A stretch of 64,000 bases of DNA from Bacillus sp. S3 (GCF_005154805.1 NZ_CP039727.1:3531501-3595500); one strand, 5' to 3'. Positions 1 through 12,176 are shown, numbered from the stretch's first letter. Notes: a model not told the origin generated them from the letters alone. Numbers and translations are program-made.

Positions 1-564
1 GAAACCTTTTCGGTAATCAAATTTCTCAACTGCCTTGATTAGACCCATATTACCTTCTTGAATCAAATCAAGAAATAGCATTCCACGGCCCACATAGCGC
101 TTGGCAATACTAACAACAAGGCGGAGGTTTGCTTCAGCAAGACGTCGCTTAGCTTCTTCGTCGCCTTCTTCAATCCGGTTGGCCAGTTTAATTTCTTCTT
201 CAGCAGACAGCAGGTCTACACGGCCGATTTCTTTTAAGTACATACGAACTGGATCATTTATCTTAACTCCAGGAGGCACGCTAAGATCATTTAAATCAAA
301 TTCTTCGTCATCTTCTTTTGCAATTTTTTTATCATCCGGATCCTCGTCATTATCTCCGACCAATTCGATTCCTTGATCACCTAGAAATTCTAAGAATTCA
401 TCCATTTGCTCAGACTCTAATTCAAAATTAGCAAGCTTTTCCGCAATATCATCATAGGCAAGGACACCGATTTTTTTACCCAGCTCAGTTAACTGGTCTT
501 TTACTTGTTCAAGGGTTAATTCATTTTCAACCTCTTTTGAACGGGCTGATTTTTCAGCAGCCAT
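1..564 (-). CDS. sigA: RNA polymerase primary sigma factor SigA (N-terminal part)
   Basis: Housekeeping sigma factor that directs core RNA polymerase to vegetative promoters. The gene runs off the left edge, so only 188 codons from the start are present. Visible are an acidic N-terminal region (about residues 45-95), region 1.2 ([12 protein letters not shown] near 104-115) and the beginning of region 2 ([17 protein letters not shown] near 146-162); the DNA-reading regions 2.4 and 4.2 lie outside. ATG at 564 is preceded by an AAGGAGTG ribosome site. It lies 44 nt downstream of dnaG in the same direction, as in the B. subtilis dnaG-sigA operon. Confidence 0.98.
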   Translation of the reverse strand, partial: MAAEKSARSKEVENELTLEQVKDQLTELGKKIGVLAYDDIAEKLANFELESEQMDEFLEFLGDQGIELVGDNDEDPDDKKIAKEDDEEFDLNDLSVPPGVKINDPVRMYLKEIGRVDLLSAEEEIKLANRIEEGDEEAKRRLAEANLRLVVSIAKRYVGRGMLFLDLIQEGNMGLIKAVEKFDYRKGF

Positions 565-608
565 AAGGGGGTCCACTCCTTCCAGAATCAAAGACACTAA
601 AATGGAAT

Positions 609-2417
609 TTAAAGCAATTTACGCAGTTGATTGATTTCATCACCAATTGCAGCAGCCTTTCCAAAATCACTTTGTCGCTCCGCTTCTTTTAGTTCCACTT
701 CTTTTTCTTTTATCTTTAACAATTTTTGATAATTCAACACATGTTTGATATAATCAGTTAATTCTTGGTTGCTTATCTCATCATTTATAGCCATCATTTC
801 AATATTGGCAACCATTCTTCTAAGATTATCATCTTGAATATAGGTTAAAAATGCACTGCTATCAGGTTCCAAATGATCCTCATAAAATCCTAACAGATAT
901 GTTATTATTGCCTGATGTTCATCAATATTAAACGTGTTTCCTGCAAGTAATTCCTGAACCTTGTATGCCACATCGCGATTTTTAAGCATATGGGCAATTA
1001 AACACCTTTCCGCCTGATAATGTTTAGGTTTTAATTCCTTCACTGGTTTCGGGATGACCAAGGGTTTTTGGAAAGGTTCATTTTTTCCAGTTGACTTTCT
1101 TTTTTCAGCAAAGAAAATTTGCTGTTGCTGCTGTTTTAATGCATCTAACGATAGCGAAAATTCCGCTGAAAGCTGCCTTAAATAATGATCTCTTTCAACA
1201 GCCTTATCCAAACGGCTGATTTCTTTGATTATCACTTCGATATATGCAAGCCGATCTCCTTCATTCTGAAGGTTTTTTCCTCTTCGAAAGTAAAGAAATT
1301 TAAATGCCATCCAGGTTAAACTTGCACCAATCACTTCATTGCGGAATTTGTCGGGACCATTTTTTTTGATATAGTCATCCGGATCCTGTCCATCAGGCAT
1401 CATAGCTACCTTAATTTGAAACCCAGCATCATGAAGGTGGTTCCCTGCACGGTAAGCAGCTTCTATACCTGCTTTATCGGAATCATAGCAGATAGTCACC
1501 GATTGAACGCTTTGTCGTAAAAGGGCTATATGTTCATCTGTCAAGGATGTCCCCATTGTGGCAATACCATTCTCCACTCCAGATCGTTCTGCTGCAATAC
1601 AATCGGCAAATCCCTCAAACAAAACAGCATGCTGCGCTTTTTTTATACTTGGCTTAGCCAAGTGATAATTATATAAAATTTTACTTTTATTAAAGATTGC
1701 TGTTTCGGGACTATTTAAATATTTTGGCTCTTCGGCCCCTAATGATCTCCCTGAAAAAGCAATCGTATTACCATGACGGTCAAAAATAGGAAACATAATT
1801 CGATCCCTGAATCGATCGAAATACGTCCCGTCCCTTTCTCGTTTGATCATTAAACCGGCTTTTTCCATCCATTCAGGTGCAAAATCCCTTTTAGTAAGGA
1901 ATTTGCAAACAAAATCCCACGAATTTAAAGAATAACCAATTTGAAACTTATCAATCGATTCCCGGGTAAATCCTCTTCCCAGTAAATACTCTAATGCATG
2001 CTGTCCTTCTTTTGTATTTACCAGTAAGTGATGATAAAATTTCCTTAACAGTTCATGAGCATCAAGCATGGATTGAAGCTCGGCTGAAACTTTTTTCCCG
2101 CTTACCGCTGAAGGTAAATTAATCTCAAGGTCGATATTAACCTTTGAAGCTAATTTAATAGCTGCCTCTTGAAATGACATTCCTTCTAGTTCCATTAAAA
2201 AAGAAAATACATTTCCACCAGCTCCACAGCCAAAGCAATGGAATATTTGTTTGTCCGTTGAGACTGAAAAAGAAGGGGTGCTTTCTCCATGGAAAGGACA
2301 TAATCCGAAGTAATTTCGCCCCTGTTTTTTCAGTTGAACATAATCGCTGATTACCTCGACAATGTCAACAGCCTGACGAATTTGATCTATCTTTTCTTCG
2401 GCAATGCGTTCCGCCAT
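609..2417 (-). CDS. dnaG: DNA primase DnaG
   Basis: Makes RNA primers for Okazaki fragments at the replication fork. The 602-residue protein has the usual order: an N-terminal CHC2-type zinc ribbon with C40, H43, C61 and C64; a catalytic core with the Toprim signature ([12 protein letters not shown] near 264-275 and the acidic CYDSDKAG); and a C-terminal region of about 150 residues that in the family binds the replicative helicase. Length is normal for Bacillus. It precedes sigA in the macromolecular synthesis operon; a 446-nt upstream gap holds promoter-like sequence. Confidence 0.98.
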   Translation of the reverse strand: MAERIAEEKIDQIRQAVDIVEVISDYVQLKKQGRNYFGLCPFHGESTPSFSVSTDKQIFHCFGCGAGGNVFSFLMELEGMSFQEAAIKLASKVNIDLEINLPSAVSGKKVSAELQSMLDAHELLRKFYHHLLVNTKEGQHALEYLLGRGFTRESIDKFQIGYSLNSWDFVCKFLTKRDFAPEWMEKAGLMIKRERDGTYFDRFRDRIMFPIFDRHGNTIAFSGRSLGAEEPKYLNSPETAIFNKSKILYNYHLAKPSIKKAQHAVLFEGFADCIAAERSGVENGIATMGTSLTDEHIALLRQSVQSVTICYDSDKAGIEAAYRAGNHLHDAGFQIKVAMMPDGQDPDDYIKKNGPDKFRNEVIGASLTWMAFKFLYFRRGKNLQNEGDRLAYIEVIIKEISRLDKAVERDHYLRQLSAEFSLSLDALKQQQQQIFFAEKRKSTGKNEPFQKPLVIPKPVKELKPKHYQAERCLIAHMLKNRDVAYKVQELLAGNTFNIDEHQAIITYLLGFYEDHLEPDSSAFLTYIQDDNLRRMVANIEMMAINDEISNQELTDYIKHVLNYQKLLKIKEKEVELKEAERQSDFGKAAAIGDEINQLRKLL

Positions 2418-2840
2418 GAAAACAACTCCATTTGTACTACTGTCCTACAGATATTCGGCAGGTAATGATTAGATTCCTGCAAATTTCGACAAAATTTTTG
2501 TTTAGGTCGCAACTTCCATACATGAATCAACATATTTCCAAGTAACATATGTAACGGGGCAAGAATCTGCAACGACAAAAATAGCCGGTTTTCCTTTTAC
2601 ATAAGTATAAATTCTACATCTCTCCGTATATTCCTTCTTTAAGCAATAACTTTTTAAAAGGATTTATGTCGAATTTTTTCGGGGTCTCCGCCTTGACATC
2701 TGACAATAAATAGTTTATTCGTTCCCATGCAACTCTAAACCTAAAAAGATATATTTTTATCACAATTTTTTATTATAGTATATTCATTATCATTTTGCCA
2801 TTACTTTTTTTCAGTTTTCCTCCACATTTTACGTAAAGAA
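2418..2840. other. non-coding region upstream of dnaG
   Basis: About 420 bases without a convincing gene, between the yqfL terminator and dnaG. It is very AT-rich toward yqfL. It contains a good sigma-H-type promoter pointing at dnaG (listed separately). A 63-codon minus-strand frame overlaps the dnaG start but has no family resemblance. B. subtilis carries yqxD between these genes; no yqxD-like frame is seen here. Confidence 0.6.
2609..2637 (-). promoter_or_regulatory. sigma-H-type promoter of dnaG-sigA
   Basis: On the minus strand, GAAGGAATA (2637-2629), an 11-base spacer and GTAGAATTT (2617-2609) fit the sigma-H consensus RnAGGAwWW-N11/12-RnnGAATww at every defined position. A sigma-H promoter is known for the B. 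subtilis sigA operon, where it raises expression at the onset of sporulation; assigning that role here is inference. Confidence 0.6.
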
Positions 2841-2864
2841 ACACATAATCAGATGATTATGTGT
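2833..2864 (-). terminator. intrinsic terminator after yqfL
   Basis: A perfect 10-bp stem (ACACATAATC / GATTATGTGT, 2841-2864) with a 4-base loop, followed on the minus strand by TTCTTT. It starts at the yqfL stop codon and separates the ccpN-yqfL unit from dnaG. Confidence 0.75.
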
Positions 2865-3673
2865 TAAAGTCTGCCTTTTTGAAAATAATTTATAATAACA
2901 TTTGCTGTTTCTTCGACTGCCTTATTGGTAACATCGATTACTGGACAATTTATTTTCTTAACAATATTTTCAAAAAAAGTTAACTCTTCTTTAATCCTAT
3001 CTATATTTGCATAACTTGCTTGATCATTTAGTCCTAAAGAAATCAATCGTTCCCGTCTAATATTGTTTAATTTCTCCGGACTTATTTTTAAACCAAAGCA
3101 TTTTTCGATTGGAACTTTATAAAGTTCTTCAGGGGGGTCTACCTCAGGTACGAGAGGGACATTTGCTACCTTAAATCGTTTATGTGCCAAATACTGTGAT
3201 AAAGGCGTCTTTGAAGTCCTTGACACCCCAATTAATACAATATCCGCCTTTAAAAGTCCCCGCGGATCTCGGCCATCATCATATTTTACAGCAAATTCAA
3301 TGGCTTCTACCTTTTTAAAATAATCCTCATCAAGCTTCCTTACAAGGCCAGGTTCGCAAAGTGGAGTTTTTCCGCTAAAAATCTGAATTTGGTCCATGAT
3401 TGGACCGATTAAGTCCACAGCAATAATCCCTTCCACTTCTGCTTGTTCCTTCAAATATGTACGCATTTCGGGTTTGACAAGTGTGTAGGCGACCATGGCA
3501 TTGTCATGGGCTACAAGAGATAACACTTCATCGATATGTTCCTGATCCTCCACATAAGGAAATCTTTTTAAGGTCATTCCAGACCCGTTAAACTGGCTAA
3601 TTGCCGCTTTTGTAACTAATTCGGCAGTCTCCCCAACCGAATCAGATACAACATATATGATTGGCAAACTCAT
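2864..3673 (-). CDS. yqfL: pyruvate, phosphate dikinase regulatory-type protein YqfL (DUF299)
   Basis: Member of the PPDK/PEP-synthetase regulatory family, bifunctional kinase/pyrophosphorylases acting on a threonine of the PEP-forming enzyme. The 269 residues start with the family opening [14 protein letters not shown] and carry the P-loop-like [15 protein letters not shown] near 149-163, followed by the conserved [14 protein letters not shown]. It follows ccpN by 35 bases, and in Bacillus the two genes form one operon controlling gluconeogenesis through CcpN. Family assignment is certain; the enzymatic target in this organism is inference. Confidence 0.93.
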   Translation of the reverse strand: MSLPIIYVVSDSVGETAELVTKAAISQFNGSGMTLKRFPYVEDQEHIDEVLSLVAHDNAMVAYTLVKPEMRTYLKEQAEVEGIIAVDLIGPIMDQIQIFSGKTPLCEPGLVRKLDEDYFKKVEAIEFAVKYDDGRDPRGLLKADIVLIGVSRTSKTPLSQYLAHKRFKVANVPLVPEVDPPEELYKVPIEKCFGLKISPEKLNNIRRERLISLGLNDQASYANIDRIKEELTFFENIVKKINCPVIDVTNKAVEETANVIINYFQKGRL

Positions 3674-3708
3674 TCTCCCTCAACAGCTCCTCGTTATTAT
3701 ACTTTTGT

Positions 3709-4338
3709 TTACTCATCACCTAACGAAACAAAGGCCTTTGTGATGTTTGTTTTCGTCACTCTGCCAATAACCTCGTAGCCATTTTCTGATTTTTTCACAA
3801 TTGGCAAGGCATCTATTTGTTTTTCAATTAACTTCTTAGCAATATCAATTAATAAATCATCCCGCTCACACATCGTTATGTTCGGCATCCTTGTCATAAT
3901 GATATGGACAGGTATGCTTGTAAGCTCCTGCTTGCCAATACTTGCACGGAGCAAGTCCTTTCTGGAAAGAACCCCAACAAGATTTGAGCTTTGGTCAACT
4001 ACAAATAATGTTCCCACATCTTCAAGAAACATTGTACAAATAGCATCGTAAACAGAAACGTTTTCATTCACGACCACCGGAATGGATTGATAATCCTTTA
4101 CATAGATTTTCTGCAAATTTTCCGTCAATAACTGCGCTCCTGATTTCCCTGTATAAAAGTATCCGACACGCGGCCTGGCATCCAAAAAACCGGCCATCGT
4201 TAAAATAGCAAGGTCCGGCCTTAGTGTCGCCCTTGTCAGGCTTAATTGATCAGCAATTTGCTCTCCTGTAATGGGACCATTTTCTTTCACTATTTGCAAT
4301 ATATGTTCCTGGCGTTTAGTTAGTTCGATTGTCCTCAC
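3709..4338 (-). CDS. ccpN: transcriptional repressor CcpN
   Basis: Repressor of gluconeogenic genes (gapB and pckA in B. subtilis). The 209-residue protein has an N-terminal winged HTH (TIELTKRQEHILQIVKENG through TRATLRPDLAIL) and two CBS domains (about 85-140 and 150-205) expected to sense nucleotide or ligand state. The frame extends upstream to 4395, but homology begins at RTIELTKRQ, so one of two adjacent GTG codons is the likely start; the nearby AAGG is closely spaced, so the start is less certain than usual. A TATAAT-like sequence lies about 40-50 bases upstream. Forms an operon with yqfL. Confidence 0.92.
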   Translation of the reverse strand: MRTIELTKRQEHILQIVKENGPITGEQIADQLSLTRATLRPDLAILTMAGFLDARPRVGYFYTGKSGAQLLTENLQKIYVKDYQSIPVVVNENVSVYDAICTMFLEDVGTLFVVDQSSNLVGVLSRKDLLRASIGKQELTSIPVHIIMTRMPNITMCERDDLLIDIAKKLIEKQIDALPIVKKSENGYEVIGRVTKTNITKAFVSLGDE

Positions 4339-4415
4339 CACCTTAAAATACCCAGTTAAAATGTACGTTATCTTTAGGAATATTATATACCACAAACTAT
4401 TTCAATTCCATTCAG

Positions 4416-4630
4416 AAAAGCGGAAGCTCCCTGTTCAGCGGCGTATGGCCTCCTCGAAAAAGCTATCGCTTTTTCTTTGTGCGATGCCGATGCCTATGCT
4501 GCCGAAGCTTTCCCTGTGGAGCACTCCAACTGAGATAAAGGAAACACGATGCGCCGGAGGCGAATCGATGTTGACTTATCGCAGGGCGGAGTGCGAAGGA
4601 CACTAGCCGCTAGGGCGCTGGAGCTTGACA
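4416..4630. repeat. Bacillaceae intergenic repeat element (about 215 bp)
   Basis: A GC-rich non-coding block between ccpN and glyQS, unlike its AT-rich flanks. It opens with AAAAGCGGAAGCTCC and closes with GGGCGCTGGAGCTTGACA, ends I recognise from short repeats scattered in Bacillus-group genomes. Internal hairpins are visible, for example AAAAAGC-tatc-GCTTTTT. A 111-codon plus-strand frame runs across it but resembles no protein. The rest of the ccpN-glyQS gap is the glyQS terminator. Confidence 0.6.
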
Positions 4631-4663
4631 TTTCTCAAAGTTGTTATAGATTCTGATAGTACT

Positions 4664-4694
4664 ATTGAAAAAGGTGCGGAGTCCGCACCTTTTC
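4664..4694 (-). terminator. intrinsic terminator after glyQS
   Basis: Minus-strand hairpin AAAAGGTGCGG-act-CCGCACCTTTTT, an 11-bp stem running into a T-tract, 15 bases after the glyQS stop. Confidence 0.85.
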
Positions 4695-4708
4695 GTTTGT
4701 CTAGCTTA

Positions 4709-6091
4709 TTAAAACACCATTTTTTCTTGCAGGAAGTTTACTAACTCGGCAATCGGGATGCGGTTTTGTTCCATCGTGTCCCGGTCGCGAACGGTAACCA
4801 TGTTGTCTTCTTTAGAATCAAAGTCATAAGTAATACAGAACGGCGTACCAATTTCGTCATGGCGGCGGTATCGTTTACCGATTGAACCAGCTTCATCATA
4901 ATCAACTGCAAAGTGTTTGGATAACGTAGCAAACACCTCTCTTGCTTCATCAGACAGCTTTTTCGATAATGGCAGGACGGCTGCTTTAAACGGTGCTAAA
5001 GCCGGGTGAAAATGCATCACCGTTCTTGTCGTCCCGTCTTCAAGCTGCTCTTCGTTATAAGCATCAATCAAGAACGCCAGTGTAACCCGGTCGGCACCAA
5101 GCGATGGTTCAATGCAAAATGGGACATACTTTTCATTGGTTTCAGGATCAAGATAATGGAAATCCTCTCCAGAGTGTTCCATATGCTGTTTCAAATCATA
5201 ATCGGTTCTTGAAGCAACACCCCATAATTCACCCCAGCCAAACGGAAACTTAAATTCAAAATCAGTTGTTGCATTACTATAGTGAGAAAGTTCATCTTCA
5301 GAGTGATCACGCAGCCGTAGATTTTCTTTTGTAAGACCTAGTGACAATAGCCAACTTTCAGCAAAACTCTTCCAGTAGTCATACCATTTTAGTTCCTCAC
5401 CTGGTTTACAGAAGAACTCAAGTTCCATTTGTTCGAATTCTCTTGTACGGAATGTAAAATTACCAGGGGTGATTTCATTACGGAAACTTTTACCGATTTG
5501 CGCAATACCAAACGGGAGCTTTTTCCTCATGGTTCGCTGCACATTTTTAAAGTTAACGAAAATACCTTGCGCTGTTTCCGGACGAAGGAAAATTTCGTTC
5601 GTACTTGATTCAGTTACCCCCTGGAAGGTTTTAAACATCAAATTAAATTGACGAATTCCTGTAAACTCATGGCTGCCACAGTCGGGACATGCAATATTAT
5701 GTTCTTTAATAAGCTCTTCCATTTTTTCAAATGGGAGTCCGTCAACAACCAATTCGATTCCCTTTTCATCAAGTGCATTTTCAATTAATTTATCCGCACG
5801 ATGGCGCGCTTTACAATTTTTACAGTCGATCATCGGGTCATTAAAGTTACCGATATGCCCGGAAGCTTCCCAAGTGCGCGGGTTCATTAGGATGCTTGCA
5901 TCTAATCCGACATTGTAAGGGGATTCCTGTACGAATTTCTTCCACCACGCAGCCTTAATATTATTTTTAAATTCAACACCTAACGGACCGTAATCCCACG
6001 TGTTCGCAAGTCCTCCATATATCTCTGATCCAGGAAAAATAAAACCTCTGTGCTTTGCATGTGAAACAATTTGCTCCATTGTTACATTCAT
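4709..6091 (-). CDS. glyQS: glycyl-tRNA synthetase, single-chain dimeric type
   Basis: Charges tRNA-Gly with glycine in the cytosol. The 460-residue chain is the homodimeric class II enzyme found in archaea, eukaryotes and part of the Firmicutes, not the alpha2-beta2 GlyQ/GlyS pair of B. subtilis. Visible landmarks are [12 protein letters not shown] at the start, two Cys pairs (CKNCKAR and CPDCGSHEF) near 90-140, the class II motif 2 region ([22 protein letters not shown]) and motif 3 ([14 protein letters not shown]), followed by an anticodon-binding domain. A complete glycine T-box lies upstream and a terminator downstream, so it is its own transcription unit. Confidence 0.97.
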   Translation of the reverse strand: MNVTMEQIVSHAKHRGFIFPGSEIYGGLANTWDYGPLGVEFKNNIKAAWWKKFVQESPYNVGLDASILMNPRTWEASGHIGNFNDPMIDCKNCKARHRADKLIENALDEKGIELVVDGLPFEKMEELIKEHNIACPDCGSHEFTGIRQFNLMFKTFQGVTESSTNEIFLRPETAQGIFVNFKNVQRTMRKKLPFGIAQIGKSFRNEITPGNFTFRTREFEQMELEFFCKPGEELKWYDYWKSFAESWLLSLGLTKENLRLRDHSEDELSHYSNATTDFEFKFPFGWGELWGVASRTDYDLKQHMEHSGEDFHYLDPETNEKYVPFCIEPSLGADRVTLAFLIDAYNEEQLEDGTTRTVMHFHPALAPFKAAVLPLSKKLSDEAREVFATLSKHFAVDYDEAGSIGKRYRRHDEIGTPFCITYDFDSKEDNMVTVRDRDTMEQNRIPIAELVNFLQEKMVF

Positions 6092-6121
6092 TCTTTTTTC
6101 TCCTTTACTCTTTAATCAAAC

Positions 6122-6167
6122 AAAAAACTCCCGCCCCTATGCTATTACAAGCATAGGGACGAGAGTT
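6122..6167 (-). terminator. T-box terminator hairpin of glyQS
   Basis: Minus-strand stem ACTCTCGTCCCTATGC with GCATAGGGGCGGGAGT (one mismatch region) and a T6 run. It overlaps the region that must pair with the T-box for antitermination, as expected for this riboswitch class. Confidence 0.88.
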
Positions 6168-6345
6168 ACCCGCGGTTCCACCCTATTTGCTGCTATAAAA
6201 AGCAGCCTCCTTAAAATCGTGCTTCCACACGTGTTTGCTCAGGAACGCCTTCGTTAGTGCCCTATACCCTAGCTCACACCATCCTAGGTTCGCTTTTATA
6301 GAGATGACTAAGTACTACTTTCCTTCATAGCAATTATGATATTAA
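6122..6345 (-). promoter_or_regulatory. T-box riboswitch, glycine
   Basis: Leader RNA that senses uncharged tRNA-Gly and switches between terminator and antiterminator. The T-box sequence AGGGTGGAACCGCGGG is at 6184-6169. A stem I region upstream carries GGTGTGAGCTAGG-type conserved bases and a plausible specifier loop with GGC (6249-6247), a glycine codon, after GAA. The terminator stem is at the 3' end. It directly precedes glyQS. Confidence 0.92.
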
Positions 6346-6387
6346 ACAGAATTTTATCTAAAACTTCAAGCATTGTCAACAAGCCGA

Positions 6388-7140
6388 TTAAAAGAGATTA
6401 CGAAATTGATCCATGGAATTAAGAAATTTCTTTGTTTTAAAATGAAGTCCTGAATATTCTTCATAGTAGGCGGTTATGACTTTTTTAAGTTCTGCTTTCG
6501 TTTTCTCTTTGACAGAAATTTCGCCTAACCTTGAAAGATCAAAATAATAAAATAATCGTAATAATTTCACTGTAGCTGGTGATAATTTAAAATGGTACGG
6601 ATCTTGGTTCAAGCACCGGTGGCAGATAAATCCGCCTTCGCGAATAGAAAAAGAAAAATGTCCGTCTGTACTGCCGCAAACGGAACATTGATTTAAGATT
6701 GGATATAATCCCATGACATTTAACATTTTCATTTCATAAATATGCATCAGAATATCCGGATCATAGCCTTCATTCATGTAATTTAATGTCTGATATAATA
6801 ATTCAAAATGAAACGGGTTTGGTTTTTTTTCATCTGTACATTTATCGGTTAATTCAACAATATAACTGGCATAGGCAGTTAAAAAGATGTCTTCGCCAAT
6901 TGAACGCATCGAGGTAATCATTTCTCCCTGCTGCAAGCTCCCTAAACCGGTACCTTTTTGTACTAGAAAATATCCATGTGTAAAAAGCTGGGTAATGGAA
7001 GAAAGACGGCTGTTGGGCTTTTTAGCTCCTCGTGCCATAATGCCGATCTTTCCCCATTCCCTTGTATATAAGGTTACAATTTTATTGGTTTCACCATAAT
7101 CATTTACTCTAATGACAATGCCTTCACATTTCTGAAGCAT
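6388..7140 (-). CDS. recO: DNA repair protein RecO
   Basis: Recombination mediator that helps RecR load RecA on SSB-coated single strands. The 250-residue protein has an N-terminal OB fold ([21 protein letters not shown]) and a zinc-binding site near 150-180 made by CSVCG and CHRC. A longer frame begins at 7149, but the AAGGTG ribosome site fits the ATG at 7140, and homologues start MLQKCEGIV. It sits with yqzL and era downstream of the cdd/dgkA/ybeY group, as in B. subtilis. Confidence 0.95.
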   Translation of the reverse strand: MLQKCEGIVIRVNDYGETNKIVTLYTREWGKIGIMARGAKKPNSRLSSITQLFTHGYFLVQKGTGLGSLQQGEMITSMRSIGEDIFLTAYASYIVELTDKCTDEKKPNPFHFELLYQTLNYMNEGYDPDILMHIYEMKMLNVMGLYPILNQCSVCGSTDGHFSFSIREGGFICHRCLNQDPYHFKLSPATVKLLRLFYYFDLSRLGEISVKEKTKAELKKVITAYYEEYSGLHFKTKKFLNSMDQFRNLF

Positions 7141-7175
7141 TACAAGCACCTTCTTAAGTCATACGCAAGACTCGC

Positions 7176-7319
7176 TTATGAAACGGGAAAATCGATTTGT
7201 GCTAGACCTTCATTCTGATTTCCGGGTATTTCTTGGTTTTCCTTCTCAAGCTCTTTGAAGAGAAGATATGTGTCAATATTACCTGTCTGGAGGAATACTT
7301 TCCACGTAAAATCCATCAT
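7176..7319 (-). CDS. yqzL: YqzL family small protein
   Basis: A 47-residue protein starting MMDFTWKVFLQTGNIDTYLL, matching the YqzL family encoded between era and recO in Bacillus. An AAAGGTGG ribosome site lies 8 bases before the first of two ATG codons; the second may also serve. No catalytic motif or membrane segment is visible and the function is unknown. Confidence 0.88.
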   Translation of the reverse strand: MMDFTWKVFLQTGNIDTYLLFKELEKENQEIPGNQNEGLAQIDFPVS

Positions 7320-7479
7320 CGAAAACCCCACCTTTCATTATTTAGACTAGCCTAAAGTTATATCCCAAACCATACATTTATCATAGCCTGCCATTGCCAA
7401 AATCATAAGACGAAATATTTGTTAATGTTGTCCATGCATAATCTTGTAGATAAGCTAATATTTTTAAAAGGGTTATTAT

Positions 7480-8833
<1,354 letters not shown>

Positions 8834-8996
8834 TTACATCAAAAAACAGAGAAAATCATTACTTGCAATCAAAAAGTAATATAAAATTTAAAAAAGTTTG
8901 AATTTTCCCTCAAATTAACTTATGATCAAAACAAAAGTTAATTATGTCATTTTACCGAATTCGATTGCCTATTTCAAATGGATAAAATAAATTACA

Positions 8997-9377
8997 TTAC
9001 AAAAGTCTAACAACATATGGTAAAAAGATGATCATCCCGATTACAGCTGAGAGAGCCGCATAGACTAAGACAGCCCCTGCCGCCAAATCCTTTGCTTGTT
9101 TTGCCAATGGATGGTACTCAGCGGTAACAAGGTCCACCACTCGCTCGACAGCGGAATTCAATAATTCCAAGGCAAACATCCCTCCAATGGCAAAAAGGAT
9201 GAAAAGCCATTCCATTTTTGTAATCGAAAAGTAAAAGGAAACGACTAGCACAATGAATGAACTCATAAAATGAATGCGCATATTTCTTTCCATTCGAAGT
9301 GCCGTCATAATCCCTGACAAGGCAAACATAAACGATTTCATAAATGGGAAAGACTTATCTTTTGAGTCCATAGTCAT
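8997..9377 (-). CDS. dgkA: undecaprenol / diacylglycerol kinase DgkA
   Basis: Small integral-membrane kinase that phosphorylates undecaprenol in Gram-positives to recycle the wall lipid carrier. The 126 residues contain three hydrophobic spans (about 33-50, 53-72 and 98-122) and the signature [14 protein letters not shown] near 66-79. The start overlaps the end of ybeY by 23 bases; the first ATG at 9377 has an AAGGA site at good spacing, a second ATG lies two codons further in. Confidence 0.94.
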   Translation of the reverse strand: MTMDSKDKSFPFMKSFMFALSGIMTALRMERNMRIHFMSSFIVLVVSFYFSITKMEWLFILFAIGGMFALELLNSAVERVVDLVTAEYHPLAKQAKDLAAGAVLVYAALSAVIGMIIFLPYVVRLL

Positions 9378-9825
9378 CTAAAATTTCCTTTTGCAATCTG
9401 AACATTACCTTTTCCTCTTCCTCCGTCATATGGTCATAACCTAATAGGTGAAGGAATCCATGTACTGCCAGGAATCCAAGTTCTCTTTGAAAAGAATGGC
9501 CATACTCCTCAGCCTGTTCTTTTGTCCTTGGTATTGATATAATAATATCCCCTAAGACTCTGGGCTGCTCTACACCAGTTAGTTCCATTTCTCCTTCACC
9601 GAGCTCCTCCATCGCAAAAGAGATAACGTCAGTAGGCATGTCCTTATCGCGATAGTCTCGGTTAATTTCATGGATTCTCTCATTCGAAACAAATATGATT
9701 GAAACCTCGCTGTGTTCTTCAATCTGCTGTTTTTTTGCGGCAAAGTGAATTATTCTTTCAACTTCAAGCATTTGTTGTTCCGATAGTTCATTGGTTTCAT
9801 CAATACAATCAATAAGTAGTGTCAT
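9355..9825 (-). CDS. ybeY: endoribonuclease YbeY
   Basis: Metal-dependent RNase involved in 16S rRNA 3' maturation and ribosome quality control. The 156-residue protein carries the zinc motif [11 protein letters not shown] near 126-136. Neighbour overlaps (4 bases with pgpH, 23 with dgkA) show a tightly coupled operon. Confidence 0.96.
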   Translation of the reverse strand: MTLLIDCIDETNELSEQQMLEVERIIHFAAKKQQIEEHSEVSIIFVSNERIHEINRDYRDKDMPTDVISFAMEELGEGEMELTGVEQPRVLGDIIISIPRTKEQAEEYGHSFQRELGFLAVHGFLHLLGYDHMTEEEEKVMFRLQKEILDDYGLKR

Positions 9826-11999
9826 GCTTGTTTCACCTTCTTTGTCTTTGTCAGTTCAGGGTACTCAATTCTTGAGTGAAAGATCCCCTTTAACGTTTCA
9901 CATAGCGTATGTGAGACCGTTTCAATTTCTTTCATGGTAATATCACATTCATTTAATTGACCATCCTGCAGCCGGTCTGCGACAATTTTCTTAACAAGAG
10001 TTTCAATGAGTTCTGGTGTAGGCTGTGATAATGAGCGGACGGCGGCCTCCACACTATCAGCAATGCCAATCACTGCAGACTCCTTTGTCTGTGCCTTTGG
10101 ACCTGGATAACGAAACTCCTCTTCCCTTATATCAGCATTATTTTGAAGTGCTTTATGGTAAAAGAATTTTAGTAACGTTGTCCCGTGATGCTGCTCGGCA
10201 ATATCAATAATTTCTTTAGGCATATGATATTTCTTTAATATCGCCGAACCGTCAGTAACGTGGGCAATAATGATACTTCCACTTTTATCAGGCGGCAGTC
10301 GATCATGGGGATTTTCAAGATGCATTTGGTTTTCGATAAAAAAATTAGGTCTTTTAGTTTTTCCAATATCGTGGTAATAACTTCCTACTCTAGCCAGCAG
10401 TCCATTAGCCCCAATGGCCTCACAGGCTGATTCCGCTAAATTAGCAACCATGACGCTATGATGATAGGTTCCCGGCGCTTCCATTAAAATTTTTCTAAGA
10501 AGCGGATGGTTGGGATTAGAAAGTTCAATCAGCCTCATCGTGGAAAGAATTCCAAAACTTGCCTCGAAGAAAGGCAATAATCCAATCGTTAGTACAGCAG
10601 ATCCAATACCCGATACAAGGGCAGTAATAAAATAGTACCCATATTCAATCCCGGAAAATTGTCCGTTTGGCAAAAACAATAACACACCTATCGTCAAAAG
10701 ATTGACAATTGCAGCAAATGTCCCGGCCTGTAATATCTTTGTCCGATGATTCTGTGTGTTTAAGAATAAAATTGCTGCTAAGGAACTAAAGAGGATATAA
10801 ATCCCCTGGGAAAAATTAAGCGTGCCCGTGACCCCTTCGTTGAATAAAATACTTCCACAAACCGCCATAATGATTGACGTTAGAAACGCTAGCTTTTCAT
10901 CAATTAAAATCTTTAACAGCATACCACCCATGGCAGCTGGGAAAATATACCCAATGCCGGCAAAATTAAATATTTGCAGCATGCTAATGATTTTGATAAT
11001 GATGAGAGAGAGAATGAAAATAATCCCGAATAATAACAAGGATGTTTGCCGTTTCTCCGGCAGGGATTTCATTTGATAAAAATAATAATAAATCGCCGAG
11101 AGGAAAATAGTAATTAACGCAACTAATCCAATAGAGGGTTTAAACGATTTATCATTGTTTAATAGGCCGACCAGCTTTAATTGTTGATAAATATCCTGAT
11201 TGATTAACTTCCCTTCTTCAACGATAATTTGCCCTTGAAGGATTTTGACAGGTTCTACACTTTCAGCTGCCTGCTGCCTTAGCTCTTCTGTCGCTGCGGG
11301 ATCATAAAATTCATTTTGAATGACAGCATACCTTCCCAGATTGATGGACGCCAATCTTAAACTATCACTTAAGGCAGTGTATTTTAATTCTTCCTCTACC
11401 CTTTTCTTAGCATTTTCCACATCATCAGTTGAAATTCTTTTAGTCATAACATTATTAATTGCTGTAACGGTCAAATCCTTTGCAATCGACAATTCATCAT
11501 TACTTGCCTGGACTAACGCAGAAAAAACTTGATCTGAGAGATCTTTTGAAACACCAGCTGTCAATTTTGCTTTTAATCTTGTCACTTTATCTGATACACT
11601 CGGTTCTCCCTTTTCCGGTGTATCCACAGCTGCTAATTCTTCCTGCTTCTTCATTTCCTCTTTTATTTCATCATTTACTTCTACCGCCGATTGAAAAATG
11701 GAAGTAATCAAATCGACTCGATTTTGGGTGTACTCATTTTTCAAAGAATAAACAGGCTGCACCTGATTAACAGCCTCTTTTCGCTTATTTTCTGTACTTT
11801 TTCTATCTTCGACTGTCCCCGGAGATCGAATCGTTTTTTCAGCGACAGAAAACAGGCTTAAATCCAGCTTTTCCGGCTTAACATTACTGTACATAGCAGC
11901 AAAAAGAACAATTCCTAGTACAAGAAAGAATAGGATTCGAAAAAAAGTAATATCGAGTAACTTTCGTATCCGAATGAAGTGCTGCTGTAGTTTATCCAA
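9822..11999 (-). CDS. pgpH: cyclic-di-AMP phosphodiesterase PgpH (7TM-HD)
   Basis: Membrane phosphodiesterase that hydrolyses c-di-AMP. The 725 residues show one N-terminal membrane span (about 18-37), a long extracytoplasmic 7TMR-HDED domain, seven hydrophobic segments between about 285 and 480, and a cytosolic HD domain with [11 protein letters not shown] and [11 protein letters not shown]. Normal family length. It sits between phoH and ybeY; the phoH terminator upstream means it probably has its own promoter in the 140-base gap. Confidence 0.96.
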   Translation of the reverse strand: MDKLQQHFIRIRKLLDITFFRILFFLVLGIVLFAAMYSNVKPEKLDLSLFSVAEKTIRSPGTVEDRKSTENKRKEAVNQVQPVYSLKNEYTQNRVDLITSIFQSAVEVNDEIKEEMKKQEELAAVDTPEKGEPSVSDKVTRLKAKLTAGVSKDLSDQVFSALVQASNDELSIAKDLTVTAINNVMTKRISTDDVENAKKRVEEELKYTALSDSLRLASINLGRYAVIQNEFYDPAATEELRQQAAESVEPVKILQGQIIVEEGKLINQDIYQQLKLVGLLNNDKSFKPSIGLVALITIFLSAIYYYFYQMKSLPEKRQTSLLLFGIIFILSLIIIKIISMLQIFNFAGIGYIFPAAMGGMLLKILIDEKLAFLTSIIMAVCGSILFNEGVTGTLNFSQGIYILFSSLAAILFLNTQNHRTKILQAGTFAAIVNLLTIGVLLFLPNGQFSGIEYGYYFITALVSGIGSAVLTIGLLPFFEASFGILSTMRLIELSNPNHPLLRKILMEAPGTYHHSVMVANLAESACEAIGANGLLARVGSYYHDIGKTKRPNFFIENQMHLENPHDRLPPDKSGSIIIAHVTDGSAILKKYHMPKEIIDIAEQHHGTTLLKFFYHKALQNNADIREEEFRYPGPKAQTKESAVIGIADSVEAAVRSLSQPTPELIETLVKKIVADRLQDGQLNECDITMKEIETVSHTLCETLKGIFHSRIEYPELTKTKKVKQA

Positions 12000-12142
12000 C
12001 TAAATCCCCCCAGCCACGGCCCATAAATCATGTGTTTTGCGAAAGAATATACATATTATTACTGAAAGTACGCTTTATGTAAAATGATAACAGTTTTTTG
12101 AATAAGTTTCACCTATTACTAGGAGAAGGTTCATGTTGACAT

Positions 12143-12176
12143 GGAAAAAGGGATAAACCTTTCCAAGGTTTATCCC
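12143..12176 (-). terminator. intrinsic terminator after phoH
   Basis: Perfect 12-bp stem GGGATAAACCTT / AAGGTTTATCCC (12150-12176) with a 3-base loop, then CTTTTTCC on the minus strand. It ends the yqfC-yqfD-phoH transcript. Confidence 0.88.

Noticed and set aside
101..376. Serine-rich 91-codon frame opposite sigA
   Set aside because: Antisense shadow of the acidic SigA region.
2387..2578. 63-codon frame overlapping the dnaG start
   Set aside because: Out of frame with dnaG, no ribosome site, no family resemblance; overlaps the dnaG leader.
4271..4606. 111-codon plus-strand frame across ccpN and the repeat
   Set aside because: Runs antisense through ccpN and into a non-coding repeat; composition follows the repeat.
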